A stretch of DNA of 54,594 bases from an uncultured Muribaculaceae bacterium. GTDB taxonomy: Bacteria > Bacteroidota > Bacteroidia > Bacteroidales > Muribaculaceae. A program made the translations under genes and the position numbers. Location: positions 1 to 54,594 of the forward strand of contig CANQQE010000020.1 of NCBI GenBank assembly GCA_947625935.1, in the 5' to 3' direction. Every line of letters begins with the position of its first letter. Position 1 is the first letter of the stretch. Shown here piece by piece: positions 31,979 through 41,541 of the stretch. The notes under the pieces were generated by a model. The model saw only the letters and a program-made list of their open reading frames with translations, had not been told where the DNA came from and searched no databases.

Positions 31979-34900
31979 TTAGAAAGTAGCTACTATACCG
32001 AGTGAGTAAGTGGTCGAGCGGGGGTAGACGTTGTTGTCGATACCGCCGAACACCTCGGGGTCGATACCGCTGTACTTGGTGATCACGAAGGGGTTCTGCA
32101 CAGCTCCGAACACGCGGAGGTTCAACTTGTTGTTGATAAGGTTGTCCCATGTGTAACCAAGAGTGATGTTGTCGCAGCGCAGGAACGACGCATTCTCAAG
32201 GAAGTAGTCGCTCATGTAGTAGTTGGCGGCTGATTTGTTCTTGAAGTAGTAGTCAGCCTTGACGAGGTTGCTCAGACCGTAGCTGTTCACACCGTCCATC
32301 GCGCTGTTGGTGGCAAGAGTGTTGTTGTAGACATAGTTGCCGATCGAGGCGCGGAGCGAGATGCCGAGGTCCCACTTCTTGTAGCGGAAGGTGTTGCTCA
32401 TGGTCATGGTCACCTTGGGATCCGGTGAGTGGTTGATCACCTTGTCGTCAGAGTTAATGATACCGTCGTTGTTCTGGTCAACGAATACACCCTCGATGGG
32501 GTTGCCGGCGTTGTCATAAACCTGCTGCAGCAGATAGAACGAGCTTGCGGCATGGCCAACGGCGTGAGCCTGAACGGTGTTACCTGTACCGCCGGAGATG
32601 CCGCCGGTGGTGATGATTGCCGACGCGTCGTTGAGCTTGGTGATCTTGTTGTGGTTGTAACCTACGTTGTAGGCGATAGTCCAATTGAAGTCCTTGGTCA
32701 CGACGGGGCGGGCGGTGATGTTGAACTCGACACCGTAGTTCTCAAGGTCGCCGATGTTGCGGTTGAGCATGTTCACGGTCGACGAACCGGCGGGGATGGT
32801 CACATAAGAGAGAAGGTCTTTGGTCTTGCGCAGATACCAGTCAAACGATGCGTTGATGCGGTTGTTGAGGAATGCGAAGTCCAGGCCGGCGTTCCATGTG
32901 GTGGTGGTCTCCCACTTCAGGTCGGGGTTGTAGCCCTGGAGGAAGTAACCGGGGACGTAAACCACTTGGCCGGTAGCGTCGGTAACGGGATAGTAAGAAC
33001 CGGGGCCTGCGATAGAGTACATCGGGAGATAGTTGCAGGTAGAACCAACTTCCTGCTGACCCGTCATACCCCAGCCGAGACGCAGCTTGAGGTCGTTCAT
33101 CCAGCCGCGGGTGCCTTCCATGAAGCTCTCATCGATGATGCGCCAGCCGAGGGCAACTGCGGGGAATGTACCCCACCGGTTATCCTTCGAGAAGCGTGAG
33201 GTTGCGTCGCCGCGGACAGTCACGGTTGCCAAGTAGCGACCCATGAATGTGTAGTTGACACGGCCGAAGAACGAAAGCAACTGCAGATGTTCTTTGTAGT
33301 GGTAGTTACCGTTTGCGTCAACGATGTCGTCAAGATAGTTCTTGCCGATCATGTCGAGCGAAGCGGGATTGATATCCATCGAGTAGGTACCGGTTGCGGC
33401 ATCATAGATGGGAAGGTTAAAGCCGGGAGTTGTGGGACGGCCTGCCTCTGAAGCGGCACCGTAGTTCCACTCGCTCTTGTAGTTGCGCTGCCAAGAGTAA
33501 CCGGCGGTAACATCGAAGTTTGATTTGATTGACTCAACCTCCTTGCGGTAGTTCAGGTAGAAGTCCAGAAGGGTGTTGCTCTTGAACTGGTATTTGTAGT
33601 TGGTGAAACCGGCACCGTTCTTCTGGTGGCTCCAGTAGGTGTTGGGGGTGTTCACTTCGGTCGAGTCATACTCGTTGGTCTTGCTGACGTCGTAACCCAA
33701 GTTGAGGTTGGCGTGCAGCTCGGGGAGGAAGTGGAAAGAGTAATCCAACTGCAGGTTGCCGTTAGAACGGTAAACCTTGGCGTAGTTGTCGTGACCGTTA
33801 ATGTACGACATCGGGTTGCGGGTTGCGTTCTGCTCAACTGTAACCGTACCGTCGGCGGCTGTGTTCATCCAGGTGTAGAAACCACCGTAGAGATACTGCT
33901 GGCCGCTGTTGCCACCGGTGATGGGTATGTTGGAATAGACAGGCTTGGTGGGGTCAAAAGCGAGAGCCGCACCGATTGCGCCGCCATCAGTGAAATGGTT
34001 CTTGGCATAGAAACCGAGCACGTTGGCGTTAACGCTCAAGTGGTTGTCAAAGAACTTGGGCGACAAGCTGAATCCGCCGGTAACGCGGTCCATCTTGGTG
34101 CCTTTGAGGATACCGTTGGAGTTGGTATAGGCTACATCGACACGGTAGGGGAGGATGCCGGCTGTACCGCTCACGCTCAGGCTGTAGTCCTGAGAAACGG
34201 TGGTGCGGAGCACTTCGTCCTGCCAGTCGGTGTTGTACATCTTGCCGTTGTAGCCGAGACGCTCGGGGTTAAGGTCGTTGTCGGTAACCAACGAAGCGAA
34301 CTCGCCTGCGCTGAGCACATCCCAGGTCTTAGCCGCGGTGTTGATGTGCATATTGGCTGCGAAGCTCACTTTCGGACGGCCTGATGTTCCCTTCTTGGTG
34401 GTGATGATGATGACGCCGTTCGACGCGCGCGAACCGTAGATGGCGGTAGCGGAAGCATCTTTCAGCACGGTCATCGACTCAACGTTGTTGGGGTTGACCA
34501 TTGCGAGGGGGTTGCTCATACCCTGCACACCGCTGTTATCCAAGGGCACACCGTCGATCACGATCAGAGGGTCGTTGGAGGCGTTCAGTGACGAACCGCC
34601 GCGGATACGGATGTTTGCAGCACCTTCAGGACCGCCTGATGTCGTTACGACAACACCGGGGGTCTGGCCCACGAGCATATCCTGAACCGAGGTAGACATA
34701 CCCGCCTCTACATCGTCGGGCTTAATCACTGCCACCGAACCGGTAGCGTCTGATTTCTTCACGACACCGTAACCGATGGCTACGACCTCGTTGAGGACGA
34801 CGCTGTTCTCCTTGAGAGTAACGTCGATGGTGGTGCGGTTGTTGACAGCGACTGTCTGCGTGTCGAAACCGACATAAGAGAAGGTTAGTTCGCCGGTAGG

Positions 34901-35095
34901 CTCTACTTCGATACGGTAAACACCGTCGATGTCAGTGGCCACGCCGTTAGCTGTTCCCTTGGCGAGTACGCTCGCTCCGATAAGGGGCTCACCTGAGGCG
35001 TCGGTTACAGTACCGGATACTGTAATCTTCTGCGCTAAAGCAGGGAAAGAAAGGCACAGCGTCATTAAGAGCGCGAGCCAAGCCTTCCGATTCAT
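31979..35095 (-). CDS. SusC/RagA-family TonB-dependent outer-membrane transporter
   Basis: About 1038 residues, starting at MNRKAWLALLMTLCLSFPALAQ; a start 7 codons earlier (35116) is possible. After the signal comes a carboxypeptidase-regulatory-like domain (ITVSGTVTDASGEPLIGASVLAKGT), the TonB-box/plug region (LNEVVAIGYGVVKKSDATGSV, VLKDASATAIYGSRASNGVIIITTKKG) and a 22-strand barrel ending in STTYSLGIVATF. It imports oligosaccharides across the outer membrane using the TonB-ExbBD proton force, with the downstream SusD-like lipoprotein as lid. No SusR, hybrid two-component or ECF-sigma gene is adjacent, so its control is not evident from the window. Confidence 0.95.
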   Translation of the reverse strand: MNRKAWLALLMTLCLSFPALAQKITVSGTVTDASGEPLIGASVLAKGTANGVATDIDGVYRIEVEPTGELTFSYVGFDTQTVAVNNRTTIDVTLKENSVVLNEVVAIGYGVVKKSDATGSVAVIKPDDVEAGMSTSVQDMLVGQTPGVVVTTSGGPEGAANIRIRGGSSLNASNDPLIVIDGVPLDNSGVQGMSNPLAMVNPNNVESMTVLKDASATAIYGSRASNGVIIITTKKGTSGRPKVSFAANMHINTAAKTWDVLSAGEFASLVTDNDLNPERLGYNGKMYNTDWQDEVLRTTVSQDYSLSVSGTAGILPYRVDVAYTNSNGILKGTKMDRVTGGFSLSPKFFDNHLSVNANVLGFYAKNHFTDGGAIGAALAFDPTKPVYSNIPITGGNSGQQYLYGGFYTWMNTAADGTVTVEQNATRNPMSYINGHDNYAKVYRSNGNLQLDYSFHFLPELHANLNLGYDVSKTNEYDSTEVNTPNTYWSHQKNGAGFTNYKYQFKSNTLLDFYLNYRKEVESIKSNFDVTAGYSWQRNYKSEWNYGAASEAGRPTTPGFNLPIYDAATGTYSMDINPASLDMIGKNYLDDIVDANGNYHYKEHLQLLSFFGRVNYTFMGRYLATVTVRGDATSRFSKDNRWGTFPAVALGWRIIDESFMEGTRGWMNDLKLRLGWGMTGQQEVGSTCNYLPMYSIAGPGSYYPVTDATGQVVYVPGYFLQGYNPDLKWETTTTWNAGLDFAFLNNRINASFDWYLRKTKDLLSYVTIPAGSSTVNMLNRNIGDLENYGVEFNITARPVVTKDFNWTIAYNVGYNHNKITKLNDASAIITTGGISGGTGNTVQAHAVGHAASSFYLLQQVYDNAGNPIEGVFVDQNNDGIINSDDKVINHSPDPKVTMTMSNTFRYKKWDLGISLRASIGNYVYNNTLATNSAMDGVNSYGLSNLVKADYYFKNKSAANYYMSDYFLENASFLRCDNITLGYTWDNLINNKLNLRVFGAVQNPFVITKYSGIDPEVFGGIDNNVYPRSTTYSLGIVATF

Positions 35096-35116
35096 TTGAT
35101 AACAAATGTTCTTCAT

Positions 35117-35600
35117 GCAAGAATTGTTTTTAAGTTTTACTTGGGTTTTACATTAATTTATATTTATCTCTATTTTTCATGCCAAACAGTGCAGGGCAAC
35201 CCTGACACCTGGGGCGGCGCGAAGCTCTCTCCGCAGACCGCTACGGGGGTGAAGACATCAATTTCAGAAAGGGATTTACGAGGTATCAGACGAGGCAAAA
35301 CCGCTTGGCAAGCCAAGCTCAACGGCCGGCACTAAAACCGGCGCTTACGGTTATTAGATTCAAGCGCAACATCAGTTCAACTTCCTATCCTTTTTCTTAA
35401 TCATGCTTCTGGTCAATACGAGCCGACACAGCCGTCCCGAATTTCCGACCACAAATTAAGCTAAAATTTTCTTTATTATTTTATTTTAGCACAAAAAAGT
35501 CACCCGGGTCCGCCAATTTAACTACAGTTAATTAACATAATGGCAACTATTTTGAACTTTATTAAATATTTTTCAATGTAACGGGCGATAAATAACCCTA
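35117..35600. other. Upstream region of the Sus-like locus / downstream of queC
   Basis: No gene is convincing in these 484 bases. The first part is AT-rich. From about 35195 to 35345 it turns GC-rich with small stems: GCTTGG/CCAAGC at 35303-35318 and GCCGG/CCGGC at 35325-35342. An AT-rich 8-bp inverted repeat (35460-35467 with 35483-35490) may end queC transcription, and a GTTAATTAAC palindrome lies at 35527-35536. I see no full housekeeping promoter, so the susC promoter may be of another class. The GC-rich patch could be a leader or small RNA. Confidence 0.4.
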
Positions 35601-36260
35601 CTACGATGGTGTCTCATAGAGGGTAGTGTCAACGATACCAGCCTCTTTAAGTGCCTGCCGACGCTCAACGCAGGTGCCGCAACGCCCGCAATGCACCGCA
35701 CCGCCTTTATAGCACGAATAGGTCGTGGAGTAGTCAATGCCGAGCCGCGAGCCGCGGGCCGCTATCTTGGCCTTGGTCAGCCCCGTGTAGGGGGCAAACA
35801 GGCGCAGATGCTCATAGGTTCCGGCAGATATGGCCGCGTCCATCGCCTCGACAAACTCAGGCCGGCAGTCGGGATAGATGGCATGGTCGCCGGAGTGATT
35901 GGCGAGCATCACCGACCGCAACCCGCGGCTCTCGGCAAGTCCGGCGGCGACCGAAAGCATTATACCGTTACGAAACGGCACAACGGTCGAACGCATATTA
36001 TCGTCGGCATAATCACCCTCGGGAATGGCATCGGCCCCCTCAAGCAGCGAACTTTTAAAATGGCGGCCCATGAAGCCGAGGTCAATCTCGACAAGCTCGA
36101 TGCCGAGCTGACGGCAATGCAGGCGGGCGCACTCCGCCTCGCGGGCATTGTGATTGGAGCCATAGTTGAAATTAACCGCAAGTGCGATGCGGTCGGCGTA
36201 GTCATGGAGCATGGTGACCGAGTCCATGCCGCCCGACAACACTATCAATGAATCTTTCAT
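35601..36260 (-). CDS. queC: 7-cyano-7-deazaguanine (preQ0) synthase
   Basis: A 219-residue ATP-dependent enzyme that turns 7-carboxy-7-deazaguanine and ammonia into preQ0, a step in queuosine synthesis. The PP-loop is LSGGMDSVTMLHDY at the N-terminus; FNYGSNHNARE matches the family; the four zinc cysteines are in TYSCYKGGAVHCGRCGTCVERRQAL. Length is normal. It follows queF by 7 bases on the same strand, forming a queuosine operon. Confidence 0.96.
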   Translation of the reverse strand: MKDSLIVLSGGMDSVTMLHDYADRIALAVNFNYGSNHNAREAECARLHCRQLGIELVEIDLGFMGRHFKSSLLEGADAIPEGDYADDNMRSTVVPFRNGIMLSVAAGLAESRGLRSVMLANHSGDHAIYPDCRPEFVEAMDAAISAGTYEHLRLFAPYTGLTKAKIAARGSRLGIDYSTTYSCYKGGAVHCGRCGTCVERRQALKEAGIVDTTLYETPS

Positions 36261-36267
36261 AACATAA

Positions 36268-36741
36268 TCAATTGTTAGAATCGAACGCAGCTAAAAGACG
36301 GGCTTTCACCATATCCCGGTGGGAATCGTCACCGGCGTTGGCGAAGGGATAGATGGATATGCCCCCGCGCGGAGTGAAGATACCCTTGACCTCAATGTAA
36401 CGGGGGCGCATAAGCCGCTGAAGGTCCTTCATGATGATGTTGACGCAATCCTCATGGAAATCGCCGTGGTTACGGAAGCTGAACAGGTACAGTTTCAGAC
36501 TCTTGCTCTCGACCATCAGGCGGTCGGGGATGTAATTGATGATTATCCGGGCGAAGTCGGGCTGACCCGTTTTGGGACACAGCGAAGTGAACTCAGGGCA
36601 ATTGAATGTAACGAGATAGTCGTTCTCGGGGTGCTTGTTGGGAAACACCTCAAGAATCGAAGGGTCGTAGTCAGCGGGATATTTCACGCGGGTGTCACCC
36701 AGCAGCGTCACCCCTTCAAGTTCTTTGTTGGTTCTTGACAT
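36268..36741 (-). CDS. queF: NADPH-dependent preQ0 reductase
   Basis: A 157-residue single-domain QueF that reduces the nitrile of preQ0 to preQ1. The start at 36741 ([16 protein letters not shown]) gives the family length; a longer frame reaching 36909 runs into the divergent promoter region and is rejected. The nucleophile is the cysteine in [15 protein letters not shown], and the substrate-binding segment is [24 protein letters not shown]. It is the first gene of the queF-queC pair. I see no preQ1 riboswitch in its short upstream gap. Confidence 0.95.
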   Translation of the reverse strand: MSRTNKELEGVTLLGDTRVKYPADYDPSILEVFPNKHPENDYLVTFNCPEFTSLCPKTGQPDFARIIINYIPDRLMVESKSLKLYLFSFRNHGDFHEDCVNIIMKDLQRLMRPRYIEVKGIFTPRGGISIYPFANAGDDSHRDMVKARLLAAFDSNN

Positions 36742-36812
36742 TATAATATATATCTGATTTAATCTATGCAATGATTCCGCCGCGAAGATAGCTAATATAC
36801 CCCATTGATGGT

Positions 36813-36844
36813 ATTGCGGGGGATGAAAAGGTTGACTAACTTTG
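36813..36844 (+). promoter_or_regulatory. Promoter of the O-acetylhomoserine sulfhydrylase gene
   Basis: ATTG at 36813-36816, a 20-base spacer and TAACTTTG at 36837-36844. The start codon is 24 bases downstream, leaving a very short leader with no room for a riboswitch. Confidence 0.7.
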
Positions 36845-36867
36845 CACAAAACAAAACGATAACGATT

Positions 36868-38154
36868 ATGAAAAAGAAGAACTACCGTTTCGAGACCCTG
36901 CAGCTCCATGTCGGGCAGGAAAACCCCGACCCGGCCACCGACTCAAGAGCGGTGCCAATCTACCAGACGACATCCTACGTCTTCCCCGACTCGGCAAACG
37001 CCGCCGCTCGTTTCAGCCTCGAGGCTCCGGGAAACATATATGGCCGACTGACCAACTCCACACAGGACGTGTTTGAACAGCGCGTAGCGGCTCTCGAAGG
37101 TGGAGTGGCGGCTCTCGCGACTGCATCGGGCGCCGCAGCCATCACCTACGCGTTCATGAACCTTGCGAAAGCCGGCGACCACATCGTAGCAGCCAACACC
37201 ATCTACGGTGGAACATACAATCTGCTGGAACACACGCTGCGCGACTACGGGGTAGAGACCACTTTTGTCGACCCGTCCGACACCGCCAACTTCGAGCGCG
37301 CCATTCGCCCCGAGACCAAGGCCGTTTTCATCGAGACATTCGGAAACCCCAACTGCAACCTCATCGAAATTGAGAAGGTGGCTCAAATAGCCCACAGCCA
37401 TAACATTCCGCTGATGATTGACAACACGTTCGGCACCCCCTATCTCATACGCCCCATCGAGCACGGAGCCGATATCGTCGTGCACTCGGCGACAAAATTC
37501 ATCGGTGGCCACGGCACCACGCTCGGCGGCGTGATTGTCGACTCAGGCAACTTCGACTGGAAAGCCTCCGGCAAATTCCCGCAGCTATCCGAACCCGACG
37601 CAGCCTACCACGGCTTGATATTCACCGAAGTCGGCGGCAAAGCGGCGTTCGCTGTGAGAGCGCGCGCCATTCTGCTCCGCGACATGGGCGGAGCCATTAG
37701 CCCCATCAGCGCGTTCCTGCTGCTGCAAGGACTTGAAACACTGTCGCTCAGAGTGGAACGCCACGTCGAGAACGCACTAAAAGTAGTCCAATTCCTGTCG
37801 AAACATCCCAAAGTGGCCAAAGTCAACCACCCGTCGCTCCCCGACCATCCCGACCATGCGCTCTATAACCGATATTTCAAGAACGGAGCGGGCTCAATAT
37901 TCACCTTTGAAATCAAAGGGGGCAAAGAGGAGGCTCACCGTTTCATCGATTCGCTCGAGATTTTCTCGCTGCTGGCAAACGTGGCCGACGTGAAATCGCT
38001 CGTCATACACCCCGCCACCACCACCCACTCCCAGCTCAACGAGCGCGAGCTGGCCGAGCAGGGCATATCTCAAGGCACTGTACGACTGTCGATAGGCACC
38101 GAGCATATCGACGACATAATCGACGACCTCAGCCAGGCGCTCGACAAAATTTGA
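36868..38154 (+). CDS. metY: O-acetylhomoserine sulfhydrylase / aminocarboxypropyltransferase
   Basis: A 428-residue PLP enzyme of the Cys/Met metabolism family that makes homocysteine from O-acetylhomoserine and sulfide. The start at 36868 ([22 protein letters not shown]) follows the promoter; the ATG at 36805 lies upstream of it. The segment [13 protein letters not shown], the PLP lysine in [20 protein letters not shown] and the C-terminal [22 protein letters not shown] are characteristic of MetY. The long insertion [18 protein letters not shown] also favours MetY over MetB/MetC. With cysK nearby it suggests a local sulfur-assimilation set. Confidence 0.93.
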   Translation: MKKKNYRFETLQLHVGQENPDPATDSRAVPIYQTTSYVFPDSANAAARFSLEAPGNIYGRLTNSTQDVFEQRVAALEGGVAALATASGAAAITYAFMNLAKAGDHIVAANTIYGGTYNLLEHTLRDYGVETTFVDPSDTANFERAIRPETKAVFIETFGNPNCNLIEIEKVAQIAHSHNIPLMIDNTFGTPYLIRPIEHGADIVVHSATKFIGGHGTTLGGVIVDSGNFDWKASGKFPQLSEPDAAYHGLIFTEVGGKAAFAVRARAILLRDMGGAISPISAFLLLQGLETLSLRVERHVENALKVVQFLSKHPKVAKVNHPSLPDHPDHALYNRYFKNGAGSIFTFEIKGGKEEAHRFIDSLEIFSLLANVADVKSLVIHPATTTHSQLNERELAEQGISQGTVRLSIGTEHIDDIIDDLSQALDKI

Positions 38155-38165
38155 CGGCTCCTTTG

Positions 38166-38195
38166 TTGCAATTCAGGAATAAATGAGTATCTTTG
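38166..38195 (+). promoter_or_regulatory. Promoter of the small DUF4190-like gene
   Basis: TTG at 38166-38168, a 19-base spacer and TATCTTTG at 38188-38195; the start codon is 36 bases downstream. Confidence 0.55.
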
Positions 38196-38230
38196 ACCCA
38201 AACATTAATCATTTAACACCCTAAATCGCA

Positions 38231-38536
38231 ATGGAAAATTACACCGCTCCCCCCTGCCCGCCGCAGCAACAGCCGCAGCAAATAGTCATTAACAATGTGG
38301 TCGAGAAGAAAAACGGTCTCGGGACCGCCGGATTTGTCCTCGCATTGCTCGCCCTCATCTTTTGCTGGGTGCCGGTTGTCGACTGGATTCTCTGGCTTCT
38401 CGGGGCAATCTTCTCATTCATCGGCGTGTTCAAAGCTCCCCGCGGGCTCGCCATCACCGGTCTTGTAATCTCTTTCATCGGAGTCATAATCATGGTAATC
38501 TTCTTCGGCGCGCTATTCGCCGCAGCCTCCGTGTAA
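38231..38536 (+). CDS. Small membrane protein, DUF4190-like
   Basis: A 101-residue protein with a proline/glutamine-rich cytosolic N-terminus (PPCPPQQQPQQIVI) and two or three membrane helices: LGTAGFVLALLALIFCWVP, WILWLLGAIFSFIGVF and LAITGLVISFIGVIIMVIFFGALF. The GFVLALLAL...GLVISFIGV layout matches the DUF4190 family of small bacterial membrane proteins of unknown role. It is a single-gene unit with its own promoter and a downstream hairpin. Confidence 0.75.
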   Translation: MENYTAPPCPPQQQPQQIVINNVVEKKNGLGTAGFVLALLALIFCWVPVVDWILWLLGAIFSFIGVFKAPRGLAITGLVISFIGVIIMVIFFGALFAAASV

Positions 38537-38551
38537 ACCCGATAACAGTTC

Positions 38552-38600
38552 TAAAAAAAGCGACACCCCGCTATCGGCCTATGACTGATGCGGGGTGTCG
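38552..38600 (-). terminator. Bidirectional terminator between the DUF4190-like gene and korB
   Basis: A perfect 11-bp stem (38561-38571 with 38590-38600) with an 18-base loop. On the minus strand it is followed by C and seven T (38559-38553), giving a strong stop for korAB. On the plus strand GTTTAT follows, so it may also stop the small gene. Confidence 0.8.
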
Positions 38601-38624
38601 GTTTATGTCGGGGGGAGCCGGCCG

Positions 38625-39638
38625 TCAATCAACGTGCCAGTGGTCGCCGGCCATAATCATGTCGCGCAGGCTGTCGAAGCCTTTCTTTGACTTGACGGCG
38701 GCAACTTGAGCGTCAATCTCGTCGTTATAGACAGGTGAGGCCACATCGCGAATCACACCGATTGCGAGAGGCAGCTCATGGCCATCCATCATGGCAAGCT
38801 GCTGATGGAGGAAATTGCTCGGAGTGTGTGCGTCATGCACCAACACATCGTCCATGGTATATCCATCCTCACCAACAGTAACCGCCTTCAGGAGGAAACC
38901 GTCCTGAACCAAGCCGCGGTTGCCATCCTTGCCGAAAAGCATCTTCTCGCCGTGGCGCAAGTGGATTGTGCGCTCGGCGCGATAGGCGCGGTCTACAATA
39001 TCGTTGTGGATGCCGTTGTTGAAAATCATACAGTTTTGCAATATTTCAACCACCGAAGTGCCTCTGTGGCGGGCGGCGGCCACCATTACCTCCTGAGAGA
39101 TGGCGAGTTCCACGTCGATCGAACGGGCAAAGAAGTTGCCGCGCGCGCCGAACACCAACTCGGCGGGAATAAACGGATCCTCGGTGGTGCCGTAGGGCGA
39201 AGACTTCGACACGAACCCGCGCTCCGATGTGGGGGAATATTGCCCCTTTGTCAAGCCATATATTTTGTTGTTGAACAACAGCATATTGATATCGACATTT
39301 CGGCGCACGGCATGGATAAAGTGATTGCCGCCGATAGCCAGACCGTCACCGTCGCCCGAAATCTGCCACACAGTCATATCAGGGTTGGCCACCTTGAAGC
39401 CTGTGGCGATTGCGGCGGCGCGGCCATGGATGGTGTGAAACCCGTAGGTGTTCATATAGTAGGGCAGTCGCGACGAGCAACCGATGCCCGAGATGACTGC
39501 CGTCTTGTGGGGCGGCACGCCTACCGTGGCCATCGCCTTGTGAAGGGTGTTGAGGATAGCGTGGTCGCCACAACCGGCACACCAGCGCACCGACTGGTCA
39601 TTTTTGAAATTGGCGGGGGTATAAAGGGTTTCTTCCAT
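38625..39638 (-). CDS. korB: 2-oxoacid:ferredoxin oxidoreductase, beta subunit
   Basis: A 337-residue subunit that binds thiamine diphosphate and an iron-sulfur cluster. The N-terminus has RWCAGCGDHAILN with two cluster cysteines. The TPP motif is GDGDGLAIGGNHFIHAVRRNVDINMLLFNN, and IYGLTKGQYSPTS is typical of the 2-oxoglutarate-type enzyme. With the alpha subunit, one base upstream, it interconverts a 2-oxoacid plus CoA with acyl-CoA and CO2 while reducing ferredoxin. 2-Oxoglutarate is the most likely substrate; branched-chain acids are possible. Confidence 0.92.
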   Translation of the reverse strand: MEETLYTPANFKNDQSVRWCAGCGDHAILNTLHKAMATVGVPPHKTAVISGIGCSSRLPYYMNTYGFHTIHGRAAAIATGFKVANPDMTVWQISGDGDGLAIGGNHFIHAVRRNVDINMLLFNNKIYGLTKGQYSPTSERGFVSKSSPYGTTEDPFIPAELVFGARGNFFARSIDVELAISQEVMVAAARHRGTSVVEILQNCMIFNNGIHNDIVDRAYRAERTIHLRHGEKMLFGKDGNRGLVQDGFLLKAVTVGEDGYTMDDVLVHDAHTPSNFLHQQLAMMDGHELPLAIGVIRDVASPVYNDEIDAQVAAVKSKKGFDSLRDMIMAGDHWHVD

Positions 39639-39639
39639 T

Positions 39640-41490
39640 TCAGTTTTCCTCCATGATTTTGGTTACAGCTTCCACAACCTCGCTGACGAGGAATGGCTGC
39701 CCTTGAATCTTGTTGACACGCTCGATTTTGACATCGGGGAACTTGGCCTGGAGATAGTCGGCAAACTGTCCGCAGTTAAGTTCTGCGACTATCACGCGGC
39801 GGTAACGGCGCAGCACTTCCCCGGTATTGGCCGGAAGGGGATTGATATAGCGGAACTGTGCGAAAGCCACAGGACGTCCGGCCGCGGTGAGCTCGCGGGC
39901 TGCGGTGTAGAGATGCCCGTATGTTCCGCCCCACCCCACGAGCAGTGTGTCGGCGGTGTCGTCACAGAGTGTTTCGAGCAGTGGTATGTCGTTGGCGATG
40001 CGAGCTATTTTCTCGCGGCGTATCTTGACCATCTTCTCATGGTTGACAGGGTCGGTCGAGATTGCGCCGGTGACAGCATCCTTTTCAAGACCGCCGATGC
40101 GGTGGGTTGCGCCGGGAGTGCCGGGAATGGCCCAATAACGCACCTGAGTCTCGGGGTCACGCTCATAAGGCTTCCACGACCCGTCGCATCTCTCGGCGGG
40201 AAGATAATTGGGCTTTATCTCGGGATATTCGTCAGCCTCGGGTATGCGCCATGCCGACGAACCGTTGCCGATGAACGCGTCGCTCAACAGAATGACTGGG
40301 GTCATATGCTCGATGGCTATGCGGCAAGCCTCGAATGCCATCGCGAAACAGTCGGTAGGTGAGCAAGGCGCCACAACAGCCAGCGGCGACTCCCCGTTTC
40401 GGCCATAGAGAGCCTGCATCAGGTCAGTCTGCTCGGTTTTCGTAGGCAATCCGGTGGAGGGCCCTCCGCGCTGCACGTCGATGACCACTAACGGCAACTC
40501 GGCCATCACGGCCAGACCGATACCCTCACCCTTCAGGGCGAGACCGGGACCTGAGGTCGAAGTCACGGCGAGGTCCCCGGCAAACGATGCGCCTATAGCC
40601 GAGCAAACGCCGGCTATCTCATCCTCCATCTGGCAGGCGCGGACTCCAAGGTCCTTGCGCTTGGCCAGCTCATGCAATATGTCGGTGGCGGGAGTGATCG
40701 GATATGACCCAAGGAACAGCGGACGGCCTGATTTCTCCGAGGCCATAATCAAGCCCCAGGCTGTGGCGGTGTTGCCGTTGATGTCGGTATAATCGCCCGG
40801 AACAATCTCGTCGGTCTCGATGCGATAGGTCGATACCGAAGCGTGGATATTGGAACCGTAATCATAGCCGGCTGCTATCACGCGGGCGTTGGCCTCATAT
40901 ATCGCCGGTTTCTTGGCAAACTTGTTTTTAAGATGATGGAGCGCGCTCTCGATGGGGCGGTCAAACAGCCAGCACACCAAGCCGAGGGCGAAAATGTTGC
41001 GGCATTTGAGCATCGACTTGTTATCGAGGCCCGAGTCGGCCAAAGCGGCCTTGGTGAGGCTCGTCACAGGCACCTCAACGACCTGGGCGGTTATGCCAAG
41101 CTCCTTGATGGGGTCGAGCGTCTCGAAAAGAGCCTTCTTGAGGTCGCTTTCCTTGAACGAGTCTATATCGGTGATTATGACCCCGCCGGGGCGCAAAAAC
41201 TTCACGTTCTGTTTCAACGCCGCCGGGTTCATGGCTATAAGCACGTCACACTTGTCGCCCGGAGTATAGACCCCCGTACCGACACTTACCTGAAATCCCG
41301 AAACACCGCTCAGAGAGCCCTGCGGGGCGCGAATCTCAGCGGGATAGTCGGGAAATGTTGAGACCTGGTTGCCCATGCCGGCCGACACATTCGTGAAGAT
41401 ATTGCCGGCGAGCTGCATACCGTCGCCCGAGTCACCCGAAAATCTCACGACAACCTTGTCGAGCGATTTAACGTTGGTTTTCTCTTCCAT
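39640..41490 (-). CDS. korA: 2-oxoacid:ferredoxin oxidoreductase, gamma-alpha fused subunit
   Basis: A 616-residue protein. Residues 1-190 are the gamma domain (VVRFSGDSGDGMQLAGNIFTNV, then VLIAMNPAALKQNVKFLRPGGVIITD). The rest is the alpha subunit, with LGSYPITPATDILHELAKR, VTSTSGPGLALKGEGIGLAV, LPLVVIDVQRGGPSTGLPTKTEQ and a C-terminal VVAELNCGQFADYLQ. The fused gamma-alpha form is usual for KorA in Bacteroidetes and archaea. It works with KorB in the cytosol in anaerobic 2-oxoacid metabolism. The tandem-repeat region directly upstream carries its probable promoters. Confidence 0.92.
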   Translation of the reverse strand: MEEKTNVKSLDKVVVRFSGDSGDGMQLAGNIFTNVSAGMGNQVSTFPDYPAEIRAPQGSLSGVSGFQVSVGTGVYTPGDKCDVLIAMNPAALKQNVKFLRPGGVIITDIDSFKESDLKKALFETLDPIKELGITAQVVEVPVTSLTKAALADSGLDNKSMLKCRNIFALGLVCWLFDRPIESALHHLKNKFAKKPAIYEANARVIAAGYDYGSNIHASVSTYRIETDEIVPGDYTDINGNTATAWGLIMASEKSGRPLFLGSYPITPATDILHELAKRKDLGVRACQMEDEIAGVCSAIGASFAGDLAVTSTSGPGLALKGEGIGLAVMAELPLVVIDVQRGGPSTGLPTKTEQTDLMQALYGRNGESPLAVVAPCSPTDCFAMAFEACRIAIEHMTPVILLSDAFIGNGSSAWRIPEADEYPEIKPNYLPAERCDGSWKPYERDPETQVRYWAIPGTPGATHRIGGLEKDAVTGAISTDPVNHEKMVKIRREKIARIANDIPLLETLCDDTADTLLVGWGGTYGHLYTAARELTAAGRPVAFAQFRYINPLPANTGEVLRRYRRVIVAELNCGQFADYLQAKFPDVKIERVNKIQGQPFLVSEVVEAVTKIMEEN

Positions 41491-41541
41491 TGTGATACTA
41501 TATCTATAATGTGAGTTAATGATTTGCTTTTATCTATTTCG

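Noticed and set aside
32429-34384. Long plus-strand frames (about 250 codons each) opposite the SusC-like gene
   Set aside because: They are antisense shadows of a certain TonB-dependent transporter gene, with no domain features of their own.
35096-35335. A 79-codon plus-strand frame starting inside the SusC-like gene start
   Set aside because: It crosses an AT-rich upstream region, overlaps the start of susC antisense, and has no recognisable features.
36742-36867. A preQ1 riboswitch before queF, or a SAM riboswitch before metY
   Set aside because: The gap is short, the metY leader is only about 20 bases, and no conserved core of either riboswitch is seen.
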